A stretch of DNA of 52,955 bases from Chloroflexota bacterium (GCA_002722455.1 PBMB01000026.1:1-52955), one strand, 5' to 3'; shown: positions 28,457-38,885, counted from the stretch's first letter. A program made the numbers and translations. Notes: generated by a model from the sequence alone, not told the origin.

Positions 28457-29353
28457 ATGGATATATATCTTGGGAAACCGCGTGGATTTTGTGCAGGAGT
28501 AGTTCGAGCAATTGAAATTGCTGAACACTCAATAAAAAAATTTGGCTCTCCCGTATACATTAAACACCAAATTGTACATAACCCTCATGTAGTGACAGCA
28601 TTAGAAAAAAAAGGTGCTATTACTATAGAAAATGTTGAAAAAATACCTAAAGGATCTACTGTGATATTTTCTGCTCATGGGTCTCCGCCCAGTGACTACG
28701 ATAAAGCAAAAAAAAGACAACTAAAAATTATAGATGCAACATGTCCATTAGTAACTAAGGTCCATAATGAAGCCAAAAAATATACTAAAGATAAGAGGAA
28801 ATTAATTTTAATTGGACATGAAGGTCACCAAGAAGTAATAGGAACAATGGGGCATGCAGAAGTGTATCTCATAGATGACCGAATAAAATGGACTTTACCA
28901 AAATGGCCCAAAAATCAACCAATCACTATTATCACACAAACTACTCTTTCAATTGATGATACGATGAAAGTTGTAAGAAAAATCACAGATTACTTTTCTA
29001 ATGTAATTGTAAGAAATGATCTTTGTTATGCAACAACAAACCGCCAACTTGCAGTCAAAAAACTATGCGAAAAATCTGATATGATTTTAGTAATAGGATC
29101 TCCTGAAAGTTCCAATTGTAATAGACTACGTGAAGTTTCTGAATCTCACGGGACACCTTCTTATTTAATTTCTGATGCTGATTCTCTACAAAAAATAAAA
29201 AGTAAAATTTCAGGTAAAATAGGAATTATTTCTGGTGCATCCACTCCAGAATTAATAGTACAGCAAATAATCACTTCGCTTAATGCTGATGAGATCACTG
29301 AAATTCAAGTTCAAGAAGAAAATATAAACTTTACCCTACCTAAGATAAAATAA
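28457..29353 (+). CDS. ispH: 4-hydroxy-3-methylbut-2-enyl diphosphate reductase
   Basis: A 298-residue IspH, the last enzyme of the MEP isoprenoid pathway, producing IPP and DMAPP. The three [4Fe-4S]-ligating cysteines appear as Cys12 (GFCAGV), Cys96 (DATCPLVTKVH) and Cys190 (NDLCYATTNRQ). The fold-conserved HEGHQEVIGTMGH stretch is present. The gene is convergent with glmU at a 5-bp gap. No ribosome site is evident. Confidence 0.95.
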   Translation: MDIYLGKPRGFCAGVVRAIEIAEHSIKKFGSPVYIKHQIVHNPHVVTALEKKGAITIENVEKIPKGSTVIFSAHGSPPSDYDKAKKRQLKIIDATCPLVTKVHNEAKKYTKDKRKLILIGHEGHQEVIGTMGHAEVYLIDDRIKWTLPKWPKNQPITIITQTTLSIDDTMKVVRKITDYFSNVIVRNDLCYATTNRQLAVKKLCEKSDMILVIGSPESSNCNRLREVSESHGTPSYLISDADSLQKIKSKISGKIGIISGASTPELIVQQIITSLNADEITEIQVQEENINFTLPKIK

Positions 29354-29358
29354 GCCTA

Positions 29359-30699
29359 TTATTTAATAACCTTAGCTGGTACTCCAACTACAGTAGTATT
29401 AGGTTCAACATCTTCTTTAACTACAGCTCCTGCACCAGTGATAGCATTTCTACCTATAGTTACAGGTGCAATCAACATCGTTCCTGACCCTATAAATGAA
29501 TTATCCCTAATAAGCGTCTTATGTTTCTCTTCCCCATCATAATTACATGTTACAGTCCCGGCACCTATATTGACATTAATTCCAATTTCAGCATCCCCAA
29601 CATATGCAAAATGTGAAATTTTAGATTTTTCACCTAAGTGTGTTCGATTAACTTCAACAGATGTTCCAATATGTACTTCCCGACAAATATAACTCTCACC
29701 TCTTACATTGCTATATGGACCAATTAGAACATGTTCCTCAACTGTAGAATCATTTACTACAGAAGACACCACCTTACAACTATTGCCAATTAAACTATTT
29801 TTAATAATAGTATTTGGTCCAATTTGACACTTCTCACCAATAAAAGTTGTACCATTAATATGTGTGTTTGGTTTTATGATTGTATCTTCACCAATTTTTG
29901 CATTAATATCAATATATACTGTTGCAGGATCTTCTATAGAGACTCCAGCCATTAACCATTCGTTTTGAATTCTGTTTTGCAAAATTTTTGTAGCCTGACT
30001 AAGTTGAACTCGATTATTTACTCCTAATGTCTCTGTAGAATCTGTAACTTTTAAACTACCTAATTTATCATTATTTTTATAAGCTATTTCAACCAAATCA
30101 GTAAGGAATATTTCTCCAGTTAAAGAAGGGGATATTTTTTTTATTTTTTCTTTAAGCCATTTCACCTGAAAACAATAAATTCCTGAATTTCCTTCTTTTA
30201 TACATTTTAAATCATTATTGTTTTCAGAAAATTCAATGATTTTTTTAATATTTCCATTAGAATCTCTAATTATACGACCAAAATCGCTATCACTAGACAC
30301 TTCTGTAGTAAGTATAGTCATAACATTTAACTCAGAAACATGATATTTCTCTAATATTTCTAATGTATTGGGTTTAATCAAAGGATTATCTCCAGATAAA
30401 ACCAATAGATTATCATAATCATCTTGATTTTTAACCGCTTGCAACAAAGCATGGCCAGTACCCAATGGCTCTTTTTGCACTACGTAATCGTAGTAATCAT
30501 TCTTATTATCTAAAAATTTCGAATTTGCTTCAGGAATTACAACTAAAGAATGGTTGAATCCTGCACTATTAACTGAACTTAAGACTAATTCCAACATTGA
30601 TGCACCACACATCCTATGTAAAACTTTAGGTAATTTCGAACGCATTCTTGTACCTTTTCCCGCTGCTAATATAACTGCTAACTTTTTAGTTTCACTCAT
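29359..30699 (-). CDS. glmU: Bifunctional N-acetylglucosamine-1-phosphate uridyltransferase / glucosamine-1-phosphate acetyltransferase
   Basis: A 446-residue GlmU producing UDP-GlcNAc. The N-terminal nucleotidyltransferase has LAAGKGTRMRSKLPKVLH and the GDNPLI Asp region; the C-terminal half is a left-handed beta helix of hexapeptide repeats (IGINVNIGAGTVTCNYDG). Both domains are complete. It supplies peptidoglycan or other envelope glycans and is close to the lipid-glycosylation cluster at 30.9 kb. Confidence 0.95.
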   Translation of the reverse strand: MSETKKLAVILAAGKGTRMRSKLPKVLHRMCGASMLELVLSSVNSAGFNHSLVVIPEANSKFLDNKNDYYDYVVQKEPLGTGHALLQAVKNQDDYDNLLVLSGDNPLIKPNTLEILEKYHVSELNVMTILTTEVSSDSDFGRIIRDSNGNIKKIIEFSENNNDLKCIKEGNSGIYCFQVKWLKEKIKKISPSLTGEIFLTDLVEIAYKNNDKLGSLKVTDSTETLGVNNRVQLSQATKILQNRIQNEWLMAGVSIEDPATVYIDINAKIGEDTIIKPNTHINGTTFIGEKCQIGPNTIIKNSLIGNSCKVVSSVVNDSTVEEHVLIGPYSNVRGESYICREVHIGTSVEVNRTHLGEKSKISHFAYVGDAEIGINVNIGAGTVTCNYDGEEKHKTLIRDNSFIGSGTMLIAPVTIGRNAITGAGAVVKEDVEPNTTVVGVPAKVIK

Positions 30700-30902
30700 T
30701 CAATAATCCATTTACTTTAAAAACATCTATTTAAAATTATTCAAATTTTTTTATTATTGTTATAATTCGTGTATAAAGAATAAAATCATATCAAAAATAG
30801 AATATTTTATTGCCATTATATACTATATAAAATGACTATTATGTATTCTATTGTACATTTATAATTATATCGAATTACAACAAATTTAGTTCAAGAATAT
30901 AA

Positions 30903-32018
30903 ATGAATATTGCACTTGTATCAGCATTTGACTATAGCGTGGACGGTGGTGTCAAAAACCATGTTCAAGAATTATCTCTTCAGCTAACTAGTTTTGGCCA
31001 TAATGTAGATATAATTGCCCCATGTTCTAAACCAAATGAACAGTATGAAAAAAATTTCATTCCCTTAGGAAAGCCAATCCCTATTCATACTGGAGGATCA
31101 ATAGCACGGGTTTCAATTGATTTCAGATTAAAATATGAAGTACAAGAATATCTTTCAAAAAAAAATGTCGATATAATTCACCTCCATCAACCATTTTCTG
31201 GACTACTAACTGCTTATTTCATTTCTGAATCTTCTTCAAAAAAAATTGCAACTTTTCACGCATATGGGTCTCCATGGCTCTACAGAATTGGAGGCGCAAA
31301 ACTTGCAAAACCCTATTTCGAAAAACTTGACGGGCTTATAGCTGTATCTGAACCAGCTCGTAGTTTTATTAGTAATTATTTTCCTGGTGATTATACTGTA
31401 ATACCAAATGGAGTTAATTTAAAAAAATTTAAACCACAAGTCAATTCTATTCCGCAATACAATGATCACAAAATCAATATTTTATTCGTAGGTAGAATGG
31501 AAAAAAGAAAAGGATTACGATATCTACTAAAAGCATATGCTTCATTACGTTGGAAATACCAAAATATAAGACTTATTATTGTTGGAAGTGAAGAATTAGA
31601 TGCTGAATGCAATAAAATAATTAACGAACATAGTCTACATGATATTGTTATAACAGGTCCTGTTTCAGAAGAGAAAAAATTAGAATATTTTTCATCTGCT
31701 GATATTTTTTGTACTCCAGCTACAGGTCAAGAAAGTTTTGGTATTGTATTACTGGAGGCTATGGCGTCAAATATCCCTATTATTGCCACTAATATCGATG
31801 GATATGCTAGTGTTGTTACTAATCAAAAAGAAGCTTTGTTAGTATCTCCAAAAGATCATTTATCACTAGAATATGCAATAATTCAAATTATTGAAAACCC
31901 TGAGCTGAAATTAGCTTTAATTGAAAATGCTTCAAAAAAAGTTAAAAATTTTGAATGGAATAAAGTTGCTAAAAGAATCATGGAGTTCTATGAAAAAACA
32001 TTACAAAAATCAGGATAA
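30903..32018 (+). CDS. GT4-family glycosyltransferase (PimA-like)
   Basis: A 371-residue GT-B glycosyltransferase. The N-terminal GGVKNHVQELS and central FVGRMEKRKGLRYL, plus the E-x7-E motif ESFGIVLLE, identify the GT4 family. Together with the following CDP-alcohol phosphatidyltransferase gene it resembles the phosphatidylinositol mannosyltransferase module of Actinobacteria. The donor sugar and acceptor lipid are inference. The 30700-30902 divergent gap holds no gene. Confidence 0.87.
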   Translation: MNIALVSAFDYSVDGGVKNHVQELSLQLTSFGHNVDIIAPCSKPNEQYEKNFIPLGKPIPIHTGGSIARVSIDFRLKYEVQEYLSKKNVDIIHLHQPFSGLLTAYFISESSSKKIATFHAYGSPWLYRIGGAKLAKPYFEKLDGLIAVSEPARSFISNYFPGDYTVIPNGVNLKKFKPQVNSIPQYNDHKINILFVGRMEKRKGLRYLLKAYASLRWKYQNIRLIIVGSEELDAECNKIINEHSLHDIVITGPVSEEKKLEYFSSADIFCTPATGQESFGIVLLEAMASNIPIIATNIDGYASVVTNQKEALLVSPKDHLSLEYAIIQIIENPELKLALIENASKKVKNFEWNKVAKRIMEFYEKTLQKSG

Positions 32019-32044
32019 TATCATAATATGAACACAAATACACA

Positions 32045-32650
32045 ATGATAAATCATTTTAACCTTCGTAATACCTTATTAAAAAAAGCTGAAAATACCAT
32101 AAGTATTTTATTATTTAAAATTGGTATTACTGCTAACATGTTGACTCTATTAGGATTTCTGTTAGCAATAGTTGCAGGGGCTTTTATTGTATTCGACTAC
32201 CTAGTATTGGGCAGTATATTTTTACTAATTTCAAGTATTTTTGATATGTTAGATGGAGCAATGGCACGCATATCAAAAACAACTAGCCTATTTGGAGCTT
32301 TTTTAGATTCCACATTAGATCGTATATCAGAATTTCTAATTTTCTCCAGTATATTGATTTACTACCTAATTAATGATTCTAATAATATCATTCCGATTAT
32401 ATTATGTATTACTTCTATTGGAACAAGTTTTCTAGTTAGCTATACACGAGCACGAGCTGAAAGCTTACAGATTAAGTGCACTGTTGGTATTTTTACTCGA
32501 GCAGAAAGAATTATCGTTTTATTTTTCGGCATAATTCTATCTCCTATAATAATTTTTGATACAATAGTAATAAGTTTAGCTATAATTACAGTGCTATCAT
32601 TCGTAACTATGCTACAACGGATGATCTATACTCAAAAACACTTAAAGTAA
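32045..32650 (+). CDS. CDP-alcohol phosphatidyltransferase
   Basis: A 201-residue membrane enzyme. The CAP motif is perfect: Asp67-x2-Asp70-Gly71-x2-Ala74-Arg75-x8-Gly84-x3-Asp88-x3-Asp92. It joins a CDP-diacylglycerol headgroup to an alcohol (inositol phosphate, glycerol phosphate or similar). About five to six hydrophobic segments are seen. Being next to a PimA-like gene, phosphatidylinositol-phosphate synthase is the favoured guess. Gap to the upstream gene is 26 bp. Confidence 0.87.
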   Translation: MINHFNLRNTLLKKAENTISILLFKIGITANMLTLLGFLLAIVAGAFIVFDYLVLGSIFLLISSIFDMLDGAMARISKTTSLFGAFLDSTLDRISEFLIFSSILIYYLINDSNNIIPIILCITSIGTSFLVSYTRARAESLQIKCTVGIFTRAERIIVLFFGIILSPIIIFDTIVISLAIITVLSFVTMLQRMIYTQKHLK

Positions 32651-32663
32651 ATAAAATCTTCGA

Positions 32664-34058
32664 ATGAAAATATTCTATATACTACTAACATTCTGTATAT
32701 TAACCACTATACCTTATAAAAATATTTTAGCTACAGAATCCGCCGATGATCATATATTGTCATCAGATATAATCAGTGAATTCCCACACGGATTTCGAAT
32801 ATCCACCGATACCAAGTCTAATAACAACATATCATCTATCGCTATAAATCTTAAAATAGGGCAAAGAAATCGCGGTGTTTATCAATATATGTGTGCTTAT
32901 ACTAATGAATCTTATGATAAATGGAACTGTAATCCACTTGTTTCAGATAAACAAATAAAATCTGAATTATTTTGGAGAACTAATACCCGAGATAAATATA
33001 TACCCCCTGGAACAAATATAAGATATAGCTTTCAAATAAAAACGACTGATGGAAATATAATAGATACGTCTCAAAAAAATTTCATATACCATGATAATCG
33101 TTTTGAATGGGAAAAGGTATCTAATAATCAGATTACAGTCTGGTATCACGGACCAGTAAAAGCACGCGCTGACCAACTTCTCTTAGCTGGAAATCAGACA
33201 TTAGATAATATGCAACCATTATTGAATGTCACCCTTGAACAACCAATTACAACAACTATGTATAATAATGTAAAAGAAATGCTTGATGCTTTACCTCCAA
33301 AAAGCAGTACTATTAGTCGTGAATTAATTACTGAAGGACAAGCATTTACTGATGATGGTACTATTCTCGTTCTGGGTAATGGCCAAAATGCACGGGGAAC
33401 TATGTCTCATGAATTAACTCATATTTTGAATCATATTGCAGGAGATAGTATCATACGTCCAATTCCTTCTTGGCTTGATGAAGGACTTGCCGAATATGGC
33501 AATATTGAACCTGGATTTTCATATGATATCGCCTTAGACTACGCAATAAATACAAATCGGTTAAAGCCAGTAGTCCTTATGAAAAATATGCCTGGAAAAT
33601 CTGAGGAAATTATAATTTTCTATGGACAATCTAGAAGTATCGTAAATATGTTAATTAATGATCTAGGCCAAGAAAAATTAAAGGTTTTTATGTCAGAATT
33701 GAAAAGTGGAACATCTATTGATCTAGCATTATCAAAAATATATAACTTAAATAGTATTGAGCTATATAATAAATGGCTAACTAAAGTTGGTGCCCCTCCA
33801 TATGTGCCTCCATCTCAATCACGTTCTATTCCAACAGCTATTCCTATACCAACTGTAGAACCTTACGAATTAGGAAAAACAATTAAAAATACTAAACCTT
33901 TAGATGAAAAAAATCAAAATGAAAGTAATATAGAACCTATTGCTTCATCAAAAGATGGTGCGATTCTTGCTTCCTCAAATAATTTAATTTTAGTTGGAAT
34001 TATAATATTTATAACTCTTTTAGCTGTACCAATTATCTTAATACAAAGGAAATCATAA
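32664..34058 (+). CDS. Membrane-anchored MA-type metallopeptidase
   Basis: A 464-residue exported protein: N-terminal signal segment (about 1-20), an all-beta N-terminal part, and a gluzincin catalytic site HELTH (249-253) with the third ligand Glu273 in DEGLAEYG. A Pro-rich linker and a C-terminal transmembrane helix (about 440-460) with basic end anchor it outside. It follows the phosphatidyltransferase gene by 13 bp. Substrate unknown; a role in envelope remodelling is only inferred from neighbours. Confidence 0.82.
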   Translation: MKIFYILLTFCILTTIPYKNILATESADDHILSSDIISEFPHGFRISTDTKSNNNISSIAINLKIGQRNRGVYQYMCAYTNESYDKWNCNPLVSDKQIKSELFWRTNTRDKYIPPGTNIRYSFQIKTTDGNIIDTSQKNFIYHDNRFEWEKVSNNQITVWYHGPVKARADQLLLAGNQTLDNMQPLLNVTLEQPITTTMYNNVKEMLDALPPKSSTISRELITEGQAFTDDGTILVLGNGQNARGTMSHELTHILNHIAGDSIIRPIPSWLDEGLAEYGNIEPGFSYDIALDYAINTNRLKPVVLMKNMPGKSEEIIIFYGQSRSIVNMLINDLGQEKLKVFMSELKSGTSIDLALSKIYNLNSIELYNKWLTKVGAPPYVPPSQSRSIPTAIPIPTVEPYELGKTIKNTKPLDEKNQNESNIEPIASSKDGAILASSNNLILVGIIIFITLLAVPIILIQRKS

Positions 34059-34068
34059 TTCCTTGATA

Positions 34069-35055
34069 TTACCGCGTTCTCGGATTAAAAACATCATTCA
34101 TTGCGTCACCTAATAAATTCCATGACAACATCATAATCCAAGTTACAATTCCAGGAGCAAGAAGCATCCATGGCTGATTGCGTAAAACACTTATATTACC
34201 TCCCTCCCACAACATTAAACCTAAACTAGGACGAGGAGGTTGAATTCCAACTCCTACCCAACTAAGAAATATCTCAACACCTACCATTGACCCCATACCC
34301 ATAGTTACAGTTACTATAATCGGACTTAGTGCATTGGGTAAAAGATGCTTAAATATAATACCCCAATGTGAAACACCAATAGCCCGTGCTGCTTCAATGT
34401 ATTGTGATTCTTTGAGATATAATATTTGTGAACGTACTAATCTAGCCGTGCCATACCATCCAAAAGAAACCAATGCGACTGATACTACAAAATAATCAAT
34501 AAATCCAGAAGAAATTAATCCTTCAACAAACGAATTATCCTCAACCCAAATAACCCACTCTCTTATCCGAGGTTTTAATGTTGCTGTAATTATTAGTACT
34601 AGTAAAAAACTTGGGATTACTGTAAAAATTTCACCAACTCGCATTATTAAACTATCAATTTTTCCTCCAAAATAGCCTGACATTAATCCGAAAACTACAC
34701 CAATTACTAATCCACCAGTAATCATCCCAATAAAAGTAAGAATTAGCGTATTTTGTATTCCCCATAAAACCCGTGTAAAAACATCCCTTCCTGCTCGATC
34801 TGTACCTGCAAAATGTGATTTTGTAAAAAACCCATTTATACCTTCATTCATCTCAAAACTTGGTGCCTGTCTAATAGCAGTATAATCCTGCTCACTATAA
34901 TCATATGGAGATACAATTGGAGCAAAAATACCTAAACAATAAATTATAGATATCAACACTAAACAAATAACTGCAATTTTCTTACGAAATAATCGTCTCA
35001 ATGACCTTGAAAGATGACTTTGGCCACCTAAATTATCAATTTTATTAGTTCCCAA
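34069..35055 (-). CDS. Peptide/nickel-type ABC transporter permease (DppC-like)
   Basis: A 328-residue permease with an N-terminal segment LSRSLRRLFRKKIAVICLVL, the usual DppC opening, about six transmembrane helices and the loop ARAIGVSHWGIIFKHLLPN for ATPase contact. TTG start, supported by GGTGA upstream. It is last of the binding-protein, permease, permease set. No ATPase genes are adjacent. Confidence 0.9.
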   Translation of the reverse strand: MGTNKIDNLGGQSHLSRSLRRLFRKKIAVICLVLISIIYCLGIFAPIVSPYDYSEQDYTAIRQAPSFEMNEGINGFFTKSHFAGTDRAGRDVFTRVLWGIQNTLILTFIGMITGGLVIGVVFGLMSGYFGGKIDSLIMRVGEIFTVIPSFLLVLIITATLKPRIREWVIWVEDNSFVEGLISSGFIDYFVVSVALVSFGWYGTARLVRSQILYLKESQYIEAARAIGVSHWGIIFKHLLPNALSPIIVTVTMGMGSMVGVEIFLSWVGVGIQPPRPSLGLMLWEGGNISVLRNQPWMLLAPGIVTWIMMLSWNLLGDAMNDVFNPRTR

Positions 35056-35083
35056 TTATATTTCACCACAACATACAAATAAA

Positions 35084-36019
35084 TTAGTCATATTCTATTC
35101 TTGGATCAATTATTGAATACGAAATATCTGCAATTAGCATTGCTATTACAAATGTAAATGCTGTCACTAAAGTCACAGCCATCAAAACATCATAGTCTCT
35201 ATTAAATACTGATTGAATTGAAAAATATCCTATCCCAGGAATCCCCATTATTGTTTCGGTTACTATTGCGCCTCCAATCAAACCAGCTAAAGAAAATGCT
35301 AACACCGTCACTACAGGAATTATGGCATTGCGAAGAACATGTCTAATATCAATGGTCAAAACTGACAATCCTTTAGCTCGTGCTGTACGAACAAACTCTT
35401 GTCCCAATACATCAAGCGTACTTGCTCTCATCAGCCTAACAAATCCAGCTATACCTGGTACTCCTAATGCAATTGCGGGCACAAGAATTCTTGCATCAAA
35501 AATACCATTCCATCCTGAACATGGTACCCAGTGTAACTTTAAACAAAATAACCACAATAACCCAGGTACACTTATCATAGGTGCTATTGACATTAAGATA
35601 AGAGTGATCACTACAGATGTGGGATCATACCAAGTACCTTGGTGGTGTGCTATAAAGAAACCTAATGGTACTCCAAAAATTAAACTAATTAACAATCCAA
35701 CAAAAGCTAATTGTGCTGACACCCACATTTTAGGAAAAATTAAATCTCTTACAGGTAACATCCCGTGCTTAGAACTTTTCCCAAAATCACCCCGTAAAAC
35801 TCCTCCCATATATTTCGTATATTGAATAATTATTGGTTGATCATACCCTAATTCATGCCGTAAATTAATTGCTGCAATTGAATCTGGTTCATAACGATCA
35901 CCCAATATGACTATAACAGGATCTCCCGGAACAACTCGAAATAAAAGAAACGTGATAAATGATACAACAAATAGTATTATAGGCAACCATAATATTCTTC
36001 GAATTACGTATCTCCACAT
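35084..36019 (-). CDS. Peptide/nickel-type ABC transporter permease (DppB-like)
   Basis: A 311-residue permease beginning with the family pattern RRILWLPIILFVVSFITFLL and RVVPGDP. The EAA-type loop (RTARAKGLSVLTIDIRHVLRNA) is clear. It forms a heterodimer with the DppC-like partner downstream and imports oligopeptides or another solute. The gap to the binding-protein gene is 22 bp. Confidence 0.9.
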   Translation of the reverse strand: MWRYVIRRILWLPIILFVVSFITFLLFRVVPGDPVIVILGDRYEPDSIAAINLRHELGYDQPIIIQYTKYMGGVLRGDFGKSSKHGMLPVRDLIFPKMWVSAQLAFVGLLISLIFGVPLGFFIAHHQGTWYDPTSVVITLILMSIAPMISVPGLLWLFCLKLHWVPCSGWNGIFDARILVPAIALGVPGIAGFVRLMRASTLDVLGQEFVRTARAKGLSVLTIDIRHVLRNAIIPVVTVLAFSLAGLIGGAIVTETIMGIPGIGYFSIQSVFNRDYDVLMAVTLVTAFTFVIAMLIADISYSIIDPRIEYD

Positions 36020-36041
36020 TTAAATTACCGCATATCTTACT

Positions 36042-37703
36042 TTAAGATTCAATACTCACTTCTTTTAATTTACTTATTATCATAGGTAAAAACTTATAAC
36101 CTTTTACATAAGGTTTAACCAATGCATATCGTTCTCCTGTAAACCACAAAGGTACCCACGGTGCATCTTGAACAATAATTTCTTCAACCTCATTATAGAT
36201 AGAAAATCTTTGTTTAACATCACTTTCAATTCTAGCTTGTTCTAATAATTTATCCGCAGTTATATTTTTATAATTACCATGATTTAAAGAACTTTCACTA
36301 TGGAAAAGAATATCAAGAAAATCTTGCGGATCTGGATAATCAGCCTCCCATCCTAATCCACTAAAAGCTTGGAATTTTTTTTCGTCTAAATCTTTCAAAT
36401 AAGTTGCCCATTCAACTTGTTGAATTTCTACTTCAACACCCAGATATGATTTCCACATTTCAATAATAACTTCCAAATCAAGACCCATAGATCCTCCTGT
36501 ACCAGGAACAGTTAAAACTATTCTCGGCCTAGTATCAGGGGAAGCATATTTTGACTCGCTAAGTAATTTCTGAGCTAATTCTTTATCAAATTGTAAGCCT
36601 TTGATATTAGGATTATATCCTGGTAATCCAGGAGGAAGTATCCCATAAGCAGGAACACTCAATCCTGATAAAACCTCTTCAGCAATTAGCTCTTTATCAA
36701 TTGCATGGCTAAGTGCTTTTCGGAATTTAAGATCATCAAAAGGAGGTTGATTAGTATTAAAACCAACATAATAAATACTAAATCCAGGCGGTGCGACCTC
36801 AAGTTCTTGATTTAAAGGATTACTCGTATCGAGTATCCTTTCTATATCAAATAAACCAACTCCTGTAATATCAATCTCTCCATTTTCATACATTGCCATC
36901 GATTGTCCACCAGCTAAATTAAAAATTACATTATCTAATTTAGCTAAAGATTTATAATATTTTGAAGATCTTTCTAAAACTAATCGTTCTCCAATTCTAT
37001 ATTCTTTTAATTCAAATGGTCCTGTACCTATCGGATTATCTATCCACCAATTTCTTCCTCCTGCTTGAACAACGTCCTTATCTAATACAAAAGCTGTAGG
37101 ATAAGTTAATTTAGCAAGGAAATATGCTTTCGGTGCATCTATTGTTATTTGAAGAGTCCTGTCATCAACTACTGTAACTCCCGAAATTTCGTTAGCATTC
37201 CCTTTCATATAATCAGTTGCACCGACGATATCATTAAGATATGTGTCTGCAACTGGAGAAGCTGTCGTTGGTGCCGCTGCTCGTTCTAATGACCACTTAA
37301 AATCTTGTGCCCTAACTGATTTACCATTATGGAACTTAACACCTCTTTTTAGTTTAAAGGTATAAGTCTTACCATCAGGAGATACTTTCCATGATTCAGC
37401 TATTTCCGGAACTAATTGTAAATTTGTATCAATTGAAACTAATCCACTAAATATTTCTACAACATAAAAGGCTGAAGTTGTATCAGAAGTCATATGAGGA
37501 TCTAATGTAGGTGGATCAGAACCAAGAACCCTTAGAGCATCGTTCCCCTGATTAGCGATAATTGAATCTGACGTACTCTTCGATTTTTCCTGTGATACTA
37601 CGTTATTCTCAGCGTCTGTTTGACTATTTGTAGAAACACCTGAGCTATCTAAACAAGCCACAGAAAATAGACATCCCAATAAAATAGTCGCCAATATTCT
37701 CAT
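36042..37703 (-). CDS. ABC transporter substrate-binding lipoprotein (peptide/oligopeptide family 5)
   Basis: A 553-residue extracytoplasmic binding protein of the SBP_bac_5 family. The ATG at 37703 is chosen because GGAGG lies 8 nt upstream; a TTG at 37718 lies across that site. The lipobox FSVAC gives lipidated Cys17. The family core LRVLGSDPPTLDPHM and YTFKLKRGVKFHNG are present, and the C-terminus resembles oligopeptide-binding proteins. Ligand may be a peptide or other organic solute. Confidence 0.9.
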   Translation of the reverse strand: MRILATILLGCLFSVACLDSSGVSTNSQTDAENNVVSQEKSKSTSDSIIANQGNDALRVLGSDPPTLDPHMTSDTTSAFYVVEIFSGLVSIDTNLQLVPEIAESWKVSPDGKTYTFKLKRGVKFHNGKSVRAQDFKWSLERAAAPTTASPVADTYLNDIVGATDYMKGNANEISGVTVVDDRTLQITIDAPKAYFLAKLTYPTAFVLDKDVVQAGGRNWWIDNPIGTGPFELKEYRIGERLVLERSSKYYKSLAKLDNVIFNLAGGQSMAMYENGEIDITGVGLFDIERILDTSNPLNQELEVAPPGFSIYYVGFNTNQPPFDDLKFRKALSHAIDKELIAEEVLSGLSVPAYGILPPGLPGYNPNIKGLQFDKELAQKLLSESKYASPDTRPRIVLTVPGTGGSMGLDLEVIIEMWKSYLGVEVEIQQVEWATYLKDLDEKKFQAFSGLGWEADYPDPQDFLDILFHSESSLNHGNYKNITADKLLEQARIESDVKQRFSIYNEVEEIIVQDAPWVPLWFTGERYALVKPYVKGYKFLPMIISKLKEVSIES

Positions 37704-37771
37704 TCTAACATCCTCCAAATCATAAAATAATTAAACAAATAATAACCCTAAAATACCAAAAAATTATGAAG

Positions 37772-38885
37772 TTAATTTTTAGATCCTTTTTTCTCCCTAG
37801 AAATCCACTTTAAATACATATTAATAAATTGGTCTATCTCACCATTCAAAACTTCTTCAGCAGAAGAAGATTCTAATCCTGTACGATGATCTTTAACTAA
37901 CTTATAGGGGTGCAAAACATAACTTCTAATCTGATTACCCCACTCTGCTGAAACATGAACCCCCTTTAGTTTTGAAGTTTTAATATCTTGATTTTTTTTC
38001 TGTAATTCCATTAATCTAGAACTTAAAATACTCATTGCCATTAGTTTATTCTGATATTGAGATCGTTCGTTCTGGCATTGAACTTTTATACCAGTAGGTA
38101 AATGCGTAATTCTTATTGCTGTAGAATTTTTTTGCACACTTTGTCCTCCAGCCCCACTTGCTCGAAATACATCTATTTTTAAATCATCTTCATTAATTGT
38201 TATATCAACACCTTGTTCAACTTCAGGTAAAACTTCAACTAAAGCAAATGAAGTATGTCTAGCATGATCTGCATCAAAAGGAGATAATCGAACTAACCTA
38301 TGCACTCCATGCTCTGATTTCAAATACCCATATGCAGTATCTCCAGAAATATGGATTACTACGCTTTTTATACCACTTTCCTCTCCTTGAGATAAATCAA
38401 CAATATCAATTTTCATATCATTATGTTCTGCCCACCTTGAGTACATACGTAATAAAATTGACACCCAATCTTGAGATTCAGTTCCTCCTGCACCAGCATG
38501 GATTGCCATAATAACATTATTTTTTACAAATGGCCCTTCTAGAGCGCCTCTTAATTCCCAATCCTCAATATTTTGTAATATTTCTTCAATTTCGCTAGAT
38601 ATTTCGGTACGCATATCACTATCTTCTCCATCAATTAAATTTACTAATTCATGGATTGTCGTTACTGTACGTTCCAATTCACGTAAATAAGAAACATCTT
38701 TTTTTAAATTAGATAGTTTTCTCATTTTTGTTTGAGCTAGGCGGGTATCGGACCAAAACTCAGCGTCCATAGATTCATGAGTTAATGTATTAATTTCAGA
38801 TTCTTTTCCTTTTACGTCAAAGCCCCACCAATAAATCTGACATACGTAATTGAATTAATTTAGTCTGATTTACTAAATCATCCAT
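37772..38885 (-). CDS. prfB: Peptide chain release factor 2 with programmed +1 frameshift
   Basis: A 370-residue RF2 recognising UGA and UAA stops. The first 22 codons start at ATG 38885 and end in CTT followed by in-frame TGA (38819-38817); skipping the T at 38819 continues as GAC into the long frame. A GGTGGGG sequence just upstream acts as the internal ribosome-site-like stimulator. The SPF tripeptide (specificity) and GGQ (GASGAGGQ, catalysis) are both present. The coding sequence is therefore 38885-38820 joined to 38818-37772. This is autoregulation by RF2 level, well known in other bacteria. Confidence 0.93.

Noticed and set aside
37703..37718. TTG start for the peptide-binding lipoprotein at 37718
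   Set aside because: It lies across the GGAGG site that serves the ATG at 37703, and adds five residues before a normal signal peptide.
38816..38822. prfB break as a sequencing error or pseudogene
   Set aside because: The CTT-TGA-C site and upstream G-rich element are the textbook programmed frameshift.
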